The notes below the pieces were generated by a model. That model saw only the letters and a program-made list of their open reading frames with translations, did not search any database and was not told where the DNA came from. The position numbers and the translations under genes are program-made. From the NCBI GenBank assembly GCA_964611435.1, contig CAZSXT010000013.1, forward strand, positions 1-64,000: a stretch of DNA of 64,000 bases. Direction: 5' to 3'. Below, one piece after another: positions 52,437 through 61,743 of the stretch; within the stretch, counting starts at the first letter, position 1; every line of letters starts with the position of its first letter. Origin of the DNA: JAYPHU01 sp964611435 (GTDB taxonomy: Bacteria > Pseudomonadota > Alphaproteobacteria > Rhodospirillales > UBA2165).

Positions 52437-53124
52437 TGGCGAATTCCAATTGGCTCAGAAATTTATCGGCCGCCGCCTGTTCGGCAGCGCGTTTAGAACT
52501 GCCTTTGGCTTCGACGGGCGGATAGCCCTCCAGGGTGACGGAGACCGTGAACTCTGGCTCATGATCCGGCCCGTCCCGCCCAGTTTCGGTATAATCCGGT
52601 AGCGGCAACCCGATCCCCTGCGCCCATTCCTGAAGCGCTGTTTTGGCATCCTTGGGCGGTTCGGGCGTTTCTTCCAGCATCTCCCGCCAATGGGTTTCGA
52701 TAAAATCCCGTGCGACCTCCAGACCGCCATCCACATACAAAGCAGCGATAATGGCTTCGCAGACGTCGGCCAGAATGCTGGGGTTCTGCCGGCCGCCTGT
52801 GATCTCCTCACCGGACGACATCAGGATGTGCTTGCCGAGATCGAACATTTCCGCCACCCGCACCAAAGATTCTTGCCGCACCAAGGCCGTGTGGCGTTTG
52901 GCGATGTCGCCTTCAGGTTCTTCGGGAAACCGACGCAACAGCATTTCGGCGATTACAAGGCCTAAGACCCTGTCGCCCAGAAACTCCATGCGTTCGTATG
53001 AGGACAGCCGATCCACATCGGCGCCGCTGAGACTTGCGTGAGTAAGCGCCCGCTCCAGCAAGGCCGGTTTCTCGAAGGAATGACCGAGTGCCTCTGCTAG
53101 TGCCGCCAAAGTGTTGTTGCTCAT
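52423..53124 (-). CDS. rnc: Ribonuclease III
   Basis: RNase III cleaves double-stranded RNA in rRNA processing. The 233 residues show the signature ERMEFLGDRVLGLVIAEML (E44, E47, D51), a second acidic site in ILADVCEAIIAALYVDGGL and a C-terminal dsRNA-binding domain ending SSKRAAEQAAADKFLSQL. The ATG at 53124 is the family start with GCCAAGAGGCGGGTGC upstream; the extension to 53535 runs into lepB. Confidence 0.96.
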   Translation of the reverse strand: MSNNTLAALAEALGHSFEKPALLERALTHASLSGADVDRLSSYERMEFLGDRVLGLVIAEMLLRRFPEEPEGDIAKRHTALVRQESLVRVAEMFDLGKHILMSSGEEITGGRQNPSILADVCEAIIAALYVDGGLEVARDFIETHWREMLEETPEPPKDAKTALQEWAQGIGLPLPDYTETGRDGPDHEPEFTVSVTLEGYPPVEAKGSSKRAAEQAAADKFLSQLEFANADG

Positions 53125-53152
53125 GCACCCGCCTCTTGGCTCAAAATTCGGC

Positions 53153-53896
53153 CTAGATGATATCCTTGAAGAACCGATCAAAGCGAATGGAAATCGGCCA
53201 TTTCCAAACCTCCCACCAGGCGGCGGCGCCGTTGGTGGAGAAAAATAGGATTTCGGCGCGTCCCACCAAGTTTTCTCTGGGAATAAAACCAACCGACGGC
53301 AGGACGCGGCTGTCCTCTGAATTGTCCCGATTGTCGCCCATGGCGAAATAATGCCCGGGCGGCACCGTATAGACATCGGTGTTGTCGAGCCGGGCGTTGT
53401 CGCCCAGTTCTTCAATGATCGCATGGATGACACCATTAGGCAGGGTCTCGGCGTATTGCCTGATCTGACGCACGCCGCCTGGAAAATCTCGATCAATATA
53501 AAATCCGTCCTGTTTGCGCTCCGCAGCCACACCATTGATGTGCAGCCGACCCTTGATCACCTGAATTTTATCGCCCGGCAAGCCGATGATGCGCTTGATG
53601 TAATCCGTTCGGCCGTCGGAAGGCAGTTTGAAGACAGCGACATCCCCACGTTCGGGTTCGGTAAATAAGATGCGACCGGGAATGAGCGGTAGGCTAAAGG
53701 GCAGAGAATGCTTTGAATAGCCGTATGAGAACTTCGAAACGAAGAGGTAGTCCCCGATTTCCAGCGTAGGCTCCATTGAACCCGACGGAATATTGAACGG
53801 TTCATAGGCGAAGGTGCGGACAAGGACAGCGATCATCACGGCATAGATGATCGTTTTGACCATGTCCCAAAGTCCGCCATCCTTCTTGTTCGACAT
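53153..53896 (-). CDS. lepB: Signal peptidase I
   Basis: LepB cleaves Sec signal peptides at the periplasmic face. The 247 residues have one N-terminal membrane anchor (about 13-27), nucleophile S40 in FNIPSGSMEPTL, general base K101 in DYIKRIIGLPGD and the final GDNRDNSEDSR. It lies 59 AT-rich bases after the glycosyltransferase gene, an unusually open gap for this operon, which may hold a promoter. Confidence 0.96.
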   Translation of the reverse strand: MSNKKDGGLWDMVKTIIYAVMIAVLVRTFAYEPFNIPSGSMEPTLEIGDYLFVSKFSYGYSKHSLPFSLPLIPGRILFTEPERGDVAVFKLPSDGRTDYIKRIIGLPGDKIQVIKGRLHINGVAAERKQDGFYIDRDFPGGVRQIRQYAETLPNGVIHAIIEELGDNARLDNTDVYTVPPGHYFAMGDNRDNSEDSRVLPSVGFIPRENLVGRAEILFFSTNGAAAWWEVWKWPISIRFDRFFKDII

Positions 53897-53955
53897 CAGC
53901 TAAAGCGCCTAAGTATTTGAATTAATTAAAATAGTAATATGATTAGGATTCTCGA

Positions 53956-55137
53956 TCAGGACCGATATAAATCGTCAATATGCCCGACAAGTGCTTCGAT
54001 TTGGTTCTTCCAAGAGAACTGACGGATAAAGTCAGCACCCGAGTCGCCGCGGCGGCGCGCCTCTTCCGGGTCGGCATAAAGGGATTCCAGGGATTCGACA
54101 ACCTCAAAAACATCCGGCTCGCGCCAACCATCGACACCCGCATAGGGCTCATAGGGAGCAACCGGAGTTTGTTTGTTTAGCGGGTAACAATTCCCTTCAT
54201 CGATCAAATCGAGTTGGCCTGTATTTGCCGCAATAAGGCAAGGCACACTGGCGGCCATGGCCTCCATTGCGACAAGATTGGTGCCGGGCTCGCACCGGTT
54301 CGGGAATATCGCGGCATCGGCGGCTGCCAAATATCTGGGCATGTCTTTGTTGGCTGGCATCCCCAGATCAATAAAACTGTCCTCCGGCAGCCCGTTGGCG
54401 ATCAACCACGGCGCAATGGCGAGTTCATTGTTGGCGAGCACTTCCGGATGGCCTTCGACAAACGGTGAATTGGCGATGGTCGGCATGATCACCGGCCATT
54501 GATTGGCCCAAGCGAACATCAACAGCGCTTCGGGATGATTCTCCCGGAACTCTCTGAACGCGGCAATAACCACGTCCTGCGCTTTGCGGTATTCCAGTTT
54601 TCCACCGGAAAAGATCACGAACCGGTCTTCGTATGTGTCGGGCCGTGGCGCGCGGACAAATAACGAGTCGTCTATCCCTTGAAAGACATTCACCACGTGA
54701 TCCAATCCCCGCCGTTGCAGGACTTCTTTGTTCCAAGTGGAGCCGGTGACAATCATGTCGTAGTCTCGGGCCCTGGCCAGGCCCTCTTCCGAAATATCCG
54801 TGTCTTCAAAAAATATAACGCCGATATTATGGCTGCCTTGGAGCGGCTGGTCCGCCAACGCTGGCTGAAAGTCATTTCTCAGTGCATGGAGCACCGGGAA
54901 ATCAAATTCCAGCACACCGGTTTTTTCCAACAGGTCCGACAAGTGTTCCTGACGTTGGAAAACTGGCGCGAGTTTGGCTGCGATATCCGGATCTACGTCA
55001 AGACGATGGGGCGGTGCGGCAAGCACCGGGTTCCGTTCCAGCGCCAAAAGCTCAAGGATCAGATTTGTACCGTAGACTCCCCAGCCGGATACACTGCTGG
55101 GGCGCCAGCCGATGCCGATACTGTCAGGTGCGGTCAT
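53956..55137 (-). CDS. Glycosyltransferase, GT4-like
   Basis: The 393 residues show a GT-B fold: a glycine-rich start (GWRPSSVSGWGVYGTNLI), the donor-domain start VIFSGGKLEYRKAQDVVIAAFREF near 175 and FPNRCEPGTNLVAMEAMAASVPCLIAANTGQ with the E-x7-E pattern typical of GT4 retaining enzymes. The donor and acceptor are unknown. Its start overlaps the stop of acpS by 4 bases (ATGA), although glycosyltransferases do not usually belong to this operon. Confidence 0.85.
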   Translation of the reverse strand: MTAPDSIGIGWRPSSVSGWGVYGTNLILELLALERNPVLAAPPHRLDVDPDIAAKLAPVFQRQEHLSDLLEKTGVLEFDFPVLHALRNDFQPALADQPLQGSHNIGVIFFEDTDISEEGLARARDYDMIVTGSTWNKEVLQRRGLDHVVNVFQGIDDSLFVRAPRPDTYEDRFVIFSGGKLEYRKAQDVVIAAFREFRENHPEALLMFAWANQWPVIMPTIANSPFVEGHPEVLANNELAIAPWLIANGLPEDSFIDLGMPANKDMPRYLAAADAAIFPNRCEPGTNLVAMEAMAASVPCLIAANTGQLDLIDEGNCYPLNKQTPVAPYEPYAGVDGWREPDVFEVVESLESLYADPEEARRRGDSGADFIRQFSWKNQIEALVGHIDDLYRS

Positions 55138-55544
55138 TCCTCAACGATGTCAGGCACGGCGGAAATGATGACGATGGCCTGAGCCAATGGAAAATCATCA
55201 GTGATGGTAAGATCAATCTGGGGCGACATGCCATCGGGCGTTATTTCAATCAACCGTTTGAGCGCGCCACCGGAGAGCTTCATGGTCGGCTTGCCTGACG
55301 GCAGGTTAATTACCCCCATGTCCCGCCAGAAAACCCCTTTCCGAAAACCGGTGCCTAATGCCTTCGAGCAGGCTTCTTTCGAGGCAAACCGCTTGGCGTA
55401 GCTGGCAGCGCGGAGCCGGCGTTTGTCGGACTTTTGGCGCTCCAGTTCGGTAAAAATCCGATTAGTGAAGCGGTCGCCGAACCGGTCGAGGGTTTTCTCC
55501 ACCCGCCGGATATCAATCAGGTCATTGCCGATCCCAAGGATCAT
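55134..55544 (-). CDS. acpS: Holo-[acyl-carrier-protein] synthase AcpS
   Basis: AcpS attaches phosphopantetheine to ACP. The 136 residues show MILGIGNDLIDIRRVEKTL with D8, FTELERQKSD, RFASKEACSKALG with the second acidic metal ligand and VFWRDMGVINLPSGKPTMKL. It is coupled by 4-base overlaps to pdxJ upstream and the glycosyltransferase downstream. Confidence 0.95.
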   Translation of the reverse strand: MILGIGNDLIDIRRVEKTLDRFGDRFTNRIFTELERQKSDKRRLRAASYAKRFASKEACSKALGTGFRKGVFWRDMGVINLPSGKPTMKLSGGALKRLIEITPDGMSPQIDLTITDDFPLAQAIVIISAVPDIVEE

Positions 55545-56296
55545 GCCGACGCTTCACCCAAGGCTTGAGACCGGGCGTTGTCCATCAGGGCGCGCATGCG
55601 CTTGATGGTGCTATCCAGCCCGCCGAAAATGGCCTCACCGATCAGGAAATGCCCGATGTTGAGTTCCACGAGCTCCGGAATTTCGGCGATAGGCCCGACG
55701 GTCTCAAACCCCAGCCCGTGCCCGGCGTGGCATTCCAAACCCAGGGATTGCGCGTAGGCTGCCGCTTGTCGAATGCGGTTAAGTTCTGTTTCTCGCGCCG
55801 CACCTGTCAACTCGCAATAGGCGCCCGTGTGCAGTTCGACAACCGGCGCGCCGAGGGCGTTCGCAGCATCCAGTTGGCGTGGGTCCGCCTCGATGAACAG
55901 AGAAACGCGTATGCCCTTTTCCACCAGCGCACTGACATAAGGCGCCAGATAAGCCTGTGTGCCCGCAGCGTCCAGCCCACCTTCGGTCGTGCGCTCTTCC
56001 CGCTTCTCAGGGACGATACAGACGGCATGGGGCGCATGCTGCAGGGCGATCTCCAGCATTTCGTCAGTGGCGGCCATCTCCAGGTTCAGCGGCAAGTCAA
56101 TTTCCCGACGCAACCGGGCGATATCGGTGTCGGAAATGTGCCGCCGGTCCTCGCGCAAATGCGCGGTAATACCGTCGGCGCCTGCCTTGGCGGCGATTAC
56201 AGCGGCGCGCACCGGATCGGGATGGGCGCCGCCCCGCGCATTCCGGATCGTCGCCACATGGTCGATATTCACGCCCAGCCGTAAATAGGTGTTCAT
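55541..56296 (-). CDS. pdxJ: Pyridoxine 5'-phosphate synthase PdxJ
   Basis: PdxJ forms pyridoxine phosphate from 1-deoxyxylulose phosphate and aminoacetone phosphate. The 251 residues read LRLGVNIDHVATIRNARGG, GITAHLREDRRHI, LNLEMAATDEML, VCIVPEKREERTTEGGLD and HAGHGL with IGHFLIGEAIFGGL. The start overlaps the DUF2062 gene by 4 bases. Confidence 0.96.
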   Translation of the reverse strand: MNTYLRLGVNIDHVATIRNARGGAHPDPVRAAVIAAKAGADGITAHLREDRRHISDTDIARLRREIDLPLNLEMAATDEMLEIALQHAPHAVCIVPEKREERTTEGGLDAAGTQAYLAPYVSALVEKGIRVSLFIEADPRQLDAANALGAPVVELHTGAYCELTGAARETELNRIRQAAAYAQSLGLECHAGHGLGFETVGPIAEIPELVELNIGHFLIGEAIFGGLDSTIKRMRALMDNARSQALGEASA

Positions 56297-56895
56297 GATG
56301 CGTCCTTAATCGTCTCTTCATGGGAAATCCGATGGGCAAGACGCGCCCGGGATTTCCGTCCATACGCGTCTATAAGCCATCTGATGCTAAAGTAAAAGAA
56401 AAGCCAGGATACAATGAAATAAGGAATGCTGCCCACCAGCATCGGTGCAAATATTGGCCAGGCGACCTTGACCAGGTAATCCCAATCAAACTCCAGCATG
56501 GCTTGGACCATATTGCCGAACAGTTCAGAGTAATGCAGCTTTGCCATATCGTCCGGCATACCGCCGATGCCCATCCAAACACCGGTCTGATAGACCGCGA
56601 CCCAAATAAACGGAAACGTCCAGGGGTTGCCGACAATGGTGCCGATTACGGCCGCTAACATACTGGCCCGTGCGAAATACGACATGGCGGCTGAGATGAC
56701 GATATGAAAGCCCATGAACGGGGTGAACGAGATGGCGGCGCCAAACGCGAAGCCCGCCGACACCGCGTAAGCCGAACCGGGTAGCCGGCTGAGCCGCAAA
56801 ATCCAAAACTTGAAAAATCTACGCCAGCCGAGATGCGGCCAGATTAAATCGAGGCTGCGGGACCATCGGGGTCTGGGTATCCGGCGCTGGAACAT
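56293..56895 (-). CDS. DUF2062 domain membrane protein
   Basis: The 200 residues carry a DUF2062 core, SAYAVSAGFAFGAAISFTPFMGFHIVISAAM, followed by IGTIVGNPWTFPFIWVAVYQTGVWMG. At least four hydrophobic segments are present, including one near 155-180. No biochemical role is established for the family. It lies between rsh and pdxJ, where alphaproteobacteria often keep it. Confidence 0.9.
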   Translation of the reverse strand: MFQRRIPRPRWSRSLDLIWPHLGWRRFFKFWILRLSRLPGSAYAVSAGFAFGAAISFTPFMGFHIVISAAMSYFARASMLAAVIGTIVGNPWTFPFIWVAVYQTGVWMGIGGMPDDMAKLHYSELFGNMVQAMLEFDWDYLVKVAWPIFAPMLVGSIPYFIVSWLFFYFSIRWLIDAYGRKSRARLAHRISHEETIKDAS

Positions 56896-56978
56896 GGGGG
56901 ATCATTTACCCTGTGGCGCGGCCCGCAGGGCATGTCGCCGAGGAGCCGTAGGTTATTATTTTCGTCAGGATATTCCGA

Positions 56979-59129
56979 CTATCCTTTGGTTCGTTCAACA
57001 GATTTAATCGCTTTTGAAGCGCGCAACGCCGCGATGATATTACTAAGGTGTTTTAGGTCTCGGACTTCAATATCGATAAGCATGTCGAAAAAGTCCTCGC
57101 TCCGGTTCGTGAATTTCAAATTACTGATATTTCCGTCGTTTTTACCTATCACCATGGACAGCTCGCCCAAACTACCTGGCGTGTTTTCGACCACCATCGA
57201 CATTCGGCCCACGTAACGATCTTCGGTTTCTTCCAGATCCCAAGCCACATCGATCCAACGCTCGGGCGTGTCGGAAAAGTCGACCAGCGTATCGCAGTCG
57301 ATAGTGTGAATTGTTATGCCACGGCCTTTTGTCACAATGCCGACGATGCGGTCACCCGGCAACGCGTGGCAGCAGCCGGCATAGTGCAACGCCATGCCAG
57401 GGGTGAGCCCCTTGATAGGCACCTTTTTCTCTTCAACCTTTTTCTTACGGCCAAACTGGCCGGCAACGCCAGGGAGCGAGAGCAGGCTACGTTTTTTCTT
57501 TTCCTTGGTTTCGGGATAGACGGCCTCCACAACCTCAAGGCCGGAGACATGCCCTGCCCCAACTTCTGCGTAAAGATCGTCGATGGTTTCGGCATCGAAC
57601 ACCACCAGCACTTCGTTAAGGCCCTTGTCCGAGAGCTCATAGTCTTCCTGGTGGAATGCGCGTTCCAGGATGGATTGTCCCAAACTCATATATTCATCGC
57701 GCTCACGGCTGCGGATAAACCGGCGAATATGAGCGCGCGCCTTGCCCGTGGCGACAAAGTTTTCCCAGGTCGGCGACGGCGTTTGCGCCTCGGACGTGAT
57801 GATTTCTACTTGGTCCCCGTTGCTGAGTTCGGTGCGCAATGGGATGCTCTGGCGATTGATCTTGGCGCCGACGCAGTGATCACCGACTTCTGAATGAACC
57901 GCATAGGCAAAATCGACTGGTGTCGAACCTGCGGGCAACACAATTACGTCACCCTTGGGCGTGAAGCAGAACACTTGATCCGGATACATCTCCAGTTTGG
58001 TATGCTCCAGGAAGTCGTCCGGGTTGGCGGCTTGATCCAGGATCTCCAGAAGTTCCCGCATCCAGCGGAACTGCCGACCGTCGGTGGCGTCCGTGCCTTC
58101 TTTGTACTGCCAATGGGCGGCGACACCATGTTCGGCGATCTCGTGCATCTCCCGGGTGCGGATTTGAATTTCGATACGTAGCCGTCCGGGGCCGATGATT
58201 CCTGTATGAATCGCCCGGTAACCGTTGGGTTTCGGCGTACTTATGTAATCCTTGATTCGTCCCGGCACCACCCGATAGGCCTGGTGGATGATCCCCATCG
58301 CCCGGTAGCAATCTTCCACGGTTTCCACCAAAACCCGGAAGGCGATGACATCTGAAATCTGCTCGAAGGAAACATTCTTCTTTTGCATCTTCCGCCAAAT
58401 CGAATACGGCGTCTTCTCACGGCCTTCCACGTGTCCCCGCAACCGGGATTCAGCGAGGGTTTTGGTCAGCTCGAATACGATTTCATCAATATTGTCCTTG
58501 CCTTCGGCTTTGAGAAATTCCAGTCGCGAGATAATGGAATTCCGGGCCTCCGGATTGAGAACCGAGAAGGATAAATCCTCCAACTCGTTTTTCATTTCAT
58601 GCATGCCTACCCGCTCGGCCAAAGGGGCATAGATTTCCATAGTTTCCAGGGCAATGCGCCGGCGTTTGGCCGGCTTGGAAATGAAATCGATGGTGCGCAT
58701 ATTGTGCAGCCGGTCCGCGAGCTTGACCAAGAGGACACGGATGTCCTCCGACATGGCGAGAACCAGCTTGCGGAAATTCTCCGCCTGGTCAGACTGATTG
58801 GTCTGCATCTCCAGTTGAGTCAACTTGGTGACCCCGTCCACCAGTTGACAGATTTCATCGCCGAATGCATCGGTGATGTCCTGAGACGTGGTTTCAGTAT
58901 CCTCTATCGTATCGTGAAGGAGCGCGGTGATGATCGACGTGGAGTCCAGCTTATACTTGGTCAGGATGCCGGCCACTTCCAACGGATGTGAAAAATAGGG
59001 ATCGCCCGACGCGCGTGTCTGATTGCCGTGCGCCTTCATGGCGAAGACATAGGCGCGGTTCAGCGCCTCTTCGTCCGCGCGAATGTCGTAGGCTTTGACG
59101 TTCTCAACCAGTTCGTATTGCCGGATCAT
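56979..59129 (-). CDS. rsh: Bifunctional (p)ppGpp synthetase/hydrolase Rsh
   Basis: Rsh makes and degrades the stringent alarmones. The 716 residues carry an intact HD hydrolase domain (YFSHPLEVAGIL, LLHDTIEDT, KLADRLHNMRTI), a synthetase domain (FRVLVETVEDCYRAMGIIHQAY, PNGYRAIHTGIIGP, EIQIRTREMHEIAEHGVAAHW), a TGS domain starting near 385 (VFCFTPKGDVIVLPAGSTPVDFAYAVH) and a C-terminal ACT domain. The long gap before it (146 bases after rpoZ) may hold a promoter. Confidence 0.96.
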   Translation of the reverse strand: MIRQYELVENVKAYDIRADEEALNRAYVFAMKAHGNQTRASGDPYFSHPLEVAGILTKYKLDSTSIITALLHDTIEDTETTSQDITDAFGDEICQLVDGVTKLTQLEMQTNQSDQAENFRKLVLAMSEDIRVLLVKLADRLHNMRTIDFISKPAKRRRIALETMEIYAPLAERVGMHEMKNELEDLSFSVLNPEARNSIISRLEFLKAEGKDNIDEIVFELTKTLAESRLRGHVEGREKTPYSIWRKMQKKNVSFEQISDVIAFRVLVETVEDCYRAMGIIHQAYRVVPGRIKDYISTPKPNGYRAIHTGIIGPGRLRIEIQIRTREMHEIAEHGVAAHWQYKEGTDATDGRQFRWMRELLEILDQAANPDDFLEHTKLEMYPDQVFCFTPKGDVIVLPAGSTPVDFAYAVHSEVGDHCVGAKINRQSIPLRTELSNGDQVEIITSEAQTPSPTWENFVATGKARAHIRRFIRSRERDEYMSLGQSILERAFHQEDYELSDKGLNEVLVVFDAETIDDLYAEVGAGHVSGLEVVEAVYPETKEKKKRSLLSLPGVAGQFGRKKKVEEKKVPIKGLTPGMALHYAGCCHALPGDRIVGIVTKGRGITIHTIDCDTLVDFSDTPERWIDVAWDLEETEDRYVGRMSMVVENTPGSLGELSMVIGKNDGNISNLKFTNRSEDFFDMLIDIEVRDLKHLSNIIAALRASKAIKSVERTKG

Positions 59130-59275
59130 TCAGTGTCTTTCTCGGAGCCAACTTTATTAGCCGTCAAAAAACAGCCATAAGCTTATATAGCCCGGAAATT
59201 TGGCAAATGAACAGCACAACGGAACATCGGTTCTTCGCCGATACCGCAGAACGACTTTAGGTGTAACGGACGGGG

Positions 59276-59689
59276 CTAGAGCTGCTCGTCTTCACCGGCC
59301 GGAGGTTGTTCCACCGGCAACACATTATCTTCGAAGATCGGCACCGGGACGTCACTTTCCTGTCCATCTTCAGAAACCGGAAGTGTAATATTCTGCTTCA
59401 ATTCTTCCAACTCGCCGCTGCTGGCCATATCTTCCAACTCTTCTTCCGTCGGCTCGTCGGATTCGATGTGCTTCTGCAGCCCCTTAACCAGGGTTTGTTC
59501 GATTTCTTCGAGGTCCAAGTTCTCCTCGGCGATCTCCCGCAGGGCAATGACCGGGTTTTTGTCGTTGTCTCGTTCCACGGTCAATTCGGCGCCGGAAGAC
59601 AGACTGCGCGCGCGCTGGGCGGCGAGCATCACCAATTCAAACCGGTTGGAAACCTTTTCAATGCAATCTTCTACGGTCACGCGGGCCAT
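59276..59689 (-). CDS. rpoZ: RNA polymerase omega subunit
   Basis: Omega helps assemble RNA polymerase and binds ppGpp. The 137 residues start MARVTVEDCIEKVSNRFELV, continue LAAQRARSLSSGAELTVERDNDKNPVIALREIAEE and end in an acidic tail of about 60 residues. rpoZ next to rsh is conserved widely. It is preceded by folK. Confidence 0.95.
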   Translation of the reverse strand: MARVTVEDCIEKVSNRFELVMLAAQRARSLSSGAELTVERDNDKNPVIALREIAEENLDLEEIEQTLVKGLQKHIESDEPTEEELEDMASSGELEELKQNITLPVSEDGQESDVPVPIFEDNVLPVEQPPAGEDEQL

Positions 59690-59770
59690 GCGGGCGTTCT
59701 CCTTGCCGAAGTCGGAGTTATCGGGGAATGGGCGCAGATGTATAAACGGGTTGCAGAAAAATGCAAGGGC

Positions 59771-60262
59771 TCAATCCAATAATTCGACCTTTTGCGTTGG
59801 ATCCAGGGCGTCGATCAGCGTGGTCATAGATCGATTTGTCACCGGATGTATCCAATCCGGCGCAATGTCCTTGAGCGGCAACAAGACGAATGCCCTCTCA
59901 GCCAACCTTGGATGAGGCAATATCAACCGATCACTGTCCAAAACCAGGTCGTCATAGGCCAACAGATCCAAATCCACGATCCGGGCGGCGTTGCGCTCTC
60001 CCCGCTGCCGACCCATCGCGGACTCGATCTCCAGTAGCCGGTCCAAAACTGCCTCCGGCGGTAATTCGGTCTGGACCGAGGCAACAGCATTCACATACCA
60101 GGGCTGATCCGAGGCGGGAATTGGCGCAGTTTTGTAAAACCTGGAGACAGCTTCCAAATAAAACCCGGATTTTTCCATTAACTCCAGGGCCCTCCGGCAG
60201 TTGTCCACAGGCGTATCGCCGGCGGCGGACGGCAGGTTTGAGCCGAGGCCAACAAGGATCAT
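59771..60262 (-). CDS. folK: 2-amino-4-hydroxy-6-hydroxymethyldihydropteridine diphosphokinase
   Basis: FolK (HPPK) pyrophosphorylates the pterin in folate synthesis. The 163 residues show VGLGSNLPSAAGDTPVDN, RFYKTAPIPASDQPWYVNAVASV, the signature RNAARIVDLDLLAYDDL and LPHPRLAERAFVLLPL. The ATG at 60262 leaves about 90 bases to the divergent NYN gene. Confidence 0.94.
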   Translation of the reverse strand: MILVGLGSNLPSAAGDTPVDNCRRALELMEKSGFYLEAVSRFYKTAPIPASDQPWYVNAVASVQTELPPEAVLDRLLEIESAMGRQRGERNAARIVDLDLLAYDDLVLDSDRLILPHPRLAERAFVLLPLKDIAPDWIHPVTNRSMTTLIDALDPTQKVELLD

Positions 60263-60379
60263 CGGATAGTTCCCACGGAAAGTTTACTAGTGTAGAGTGT
60301 TGATCTGCTTTATTAAAATTGTGCCGCACCATTATTCAGCGGCAGGCTTTATTTGTCCAAAATTCATTTCGAGGATGTC

Positions 60380-61009
60380 ATGATGAACTTCTATCCCGGT
60401 GAACGTATTGGTCTATTTATCGACGGCTCTAATCTGTATGCCGCCGCCCGCGCCCTCGGTTTTGATATAGATTACAAGAACTTACTGAAGGTTTTTGAGG
60501 AACAGGGCACACTGATTCGCGCCTTCTATTACACGGCCATGGTGGAAGAGGCTGAATATTCCCCGATCCGTCCGTTGGTCGATTGGCTGGATTACAACGG
60601 CTATACCATGGTGACCAAGCCCACCAAGGAATTCACCGATACCGCGGGCCGGAGAAAGATCAAAGGCAACATGGATATCGAACTGGCGGTGGACGTGATG
60701 GAGATCCAGCCCCATCTGGACCATATCGTGATCTTCTCCGGCGATGGTGATTTCCGCCGGTTGGTCGAGTCCGTGCAGCGCAAGGGCGCCCGGGTGTCGG
60801 TCGTCAGCACGGTTGTCTCCAAGCCGCCGATGATCGCGGATGAACTGCGTCGTCAAGCTGATGTCTTCATTGAACTCGCCGATCTACAAGAGCAGATTGA
60901 GCGTCAGCCCGGCCAGGGACACCATCCGCAGTTGGATATCGACGAGGAAGACGACCTGATCGATGATTATGATCAAGACTTTGACGGAGATTATGCCGGT
61001 TCCGCGTAA
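60380..61009 (+). CDS. NYN domain protein, LabA/DUF88 type
   Basis: The 209 residues form a PIN-like NYN ribonuclease domain: RIGLFIDGSNLYAAARALG, KGNMDIELAVDVME and VIFSGDGDFRRLVESVQRKGARVSVVS with the conserved acidic residues. A C-terminal tail of about 40 residues is very acidic (DIDEEDDLIDDYDQDFDGD). LabA proteins have roles in RNA metabolism and cell-cycle control in cyanobacteria; the role here is not known. The ATG at 60380 was chosen because GAGG precedes it, not the TTG at 60353. Confidence 0.85.
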   Translation: MMNFYPGERIGLFIDGSNLYAAARALGFDIDYKNLLKVFEEQGTLIRAFYYTAMVEEAEYSPIRPLVDWLDYNGYTMVTKPTKEFTDTAGRRKIKGNMDIELAVDVMEIQPHLDHIVIFSGDGDFRRLVESVQRKGARVSVVSTVVSKPPMIADELRRQADVFIELADLQEQIERQPGQGHHPQLDIDEEDDLIDDYDQDFDGDYAGSA

Positions 61010-61039
61010 TCCGGCGCGAACTTTCTGCCGCCGGCGTTA

Positions 61040-61678
61040 ATGTTGACACTCATGGAAGCTCCCGGCCCAAATTGCTCTCTTTGTCCCCGTCTCGCCCAGT
61101 TTCGACAGGAAAACTGCGAGGCCTACCCCGATTGGTTCAATTCTCCTGTGCCGTCCTTTGGCCGGCTGGATGCGGAACTTCTGATCCTGGGCCTCGCCCC
61201 TGGTCTCAAAGGAGCGAACCGGACTGGACGGCCGTTTACCGGAGACTATGCCGGCGACCTCCTGTATCCCACACTCCTTCACTTCGGGTTTGCCAAAGGC
61301 GTGTATGACTCCCGCCCGGATGACGGGGTCGAGATGATGAATACCCGGATCGCCAATGCAGTACGGTGCGTGCCGCCGCAAAACAAGCCCGTGGGCGCCG
61401 AAATCAAGGCCTGCGCGCCGTTTTTGGACAGCGAGCTTAAGGCAATGACCAATCTTAAGGTCATCGTGGCGCTCGGCACCATTGCCCATAATGCCGCTAT
61501 CGGTGCGTTGGGCGAGAAACGCAGCGCCTGGAAGTTCGGCCACAACGCGTCCCACGAGATTGCGGGCGGGCCGGTGGTGATCGACAGCTATCATTGCTCC
61601 CGCTACAACACCAATACCGGCCGGCTGACCGAAGAGATGTTTCACGATGTCTTTCGAAACGTGCAGTCCCGGCTCTAA
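61040..61678 (+). CDS. Uracil-DNA glycosylase, family 5 (UDGb)
   Basis: The enzyme removes uracil from DNA. The 212 residues contain the family 5 active-site motif LGLAPGLKGANRTGRPFTGD near 50, cysteines at 12 and 15 (CSLCPRL) and a further one in NAVRCVPP that suit the 4Fe-4S cluster, and YHCSRYNTNTGRLTEEM in place of the HPS motif. Alternative starts at 61040 and 61052 both have plausible context. It follows the NYN gene after 30 bases. Confidence 0.9.
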   Translation: MLTLMEAPGPNCSLCPRLAQFRQENCEAYPDWFNSPVPSFGRLDAELLILGLAPGLKGANRTGRPFTGDYAGDLLYPTLLHFGFAKGVYDSRPDDGVEMMNTRIANAVRCVPPQNKPVGAEIKACAPFLDSELKAMTNLKVIVALGTIAHNAAIGALGEKRSAWKFGHNASHEIAGGPVVIDSYHCSRYNTNTGRLTEEMFHDVFRNVQSRL

Positions 61679-61743
61679 TTTGCGCGTTTACAGGCCGGGC
61701 TCGGTAGGCTATCCCCTGCCTCGGAATTTACCAGGAGGATACC

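Noticed and set aside
55565..56284. A 239-codon open frame on the plus strand opposite pdxJ
   Set aside because: It lies wholly within pdxJ on the other strand and resembles no protein family.
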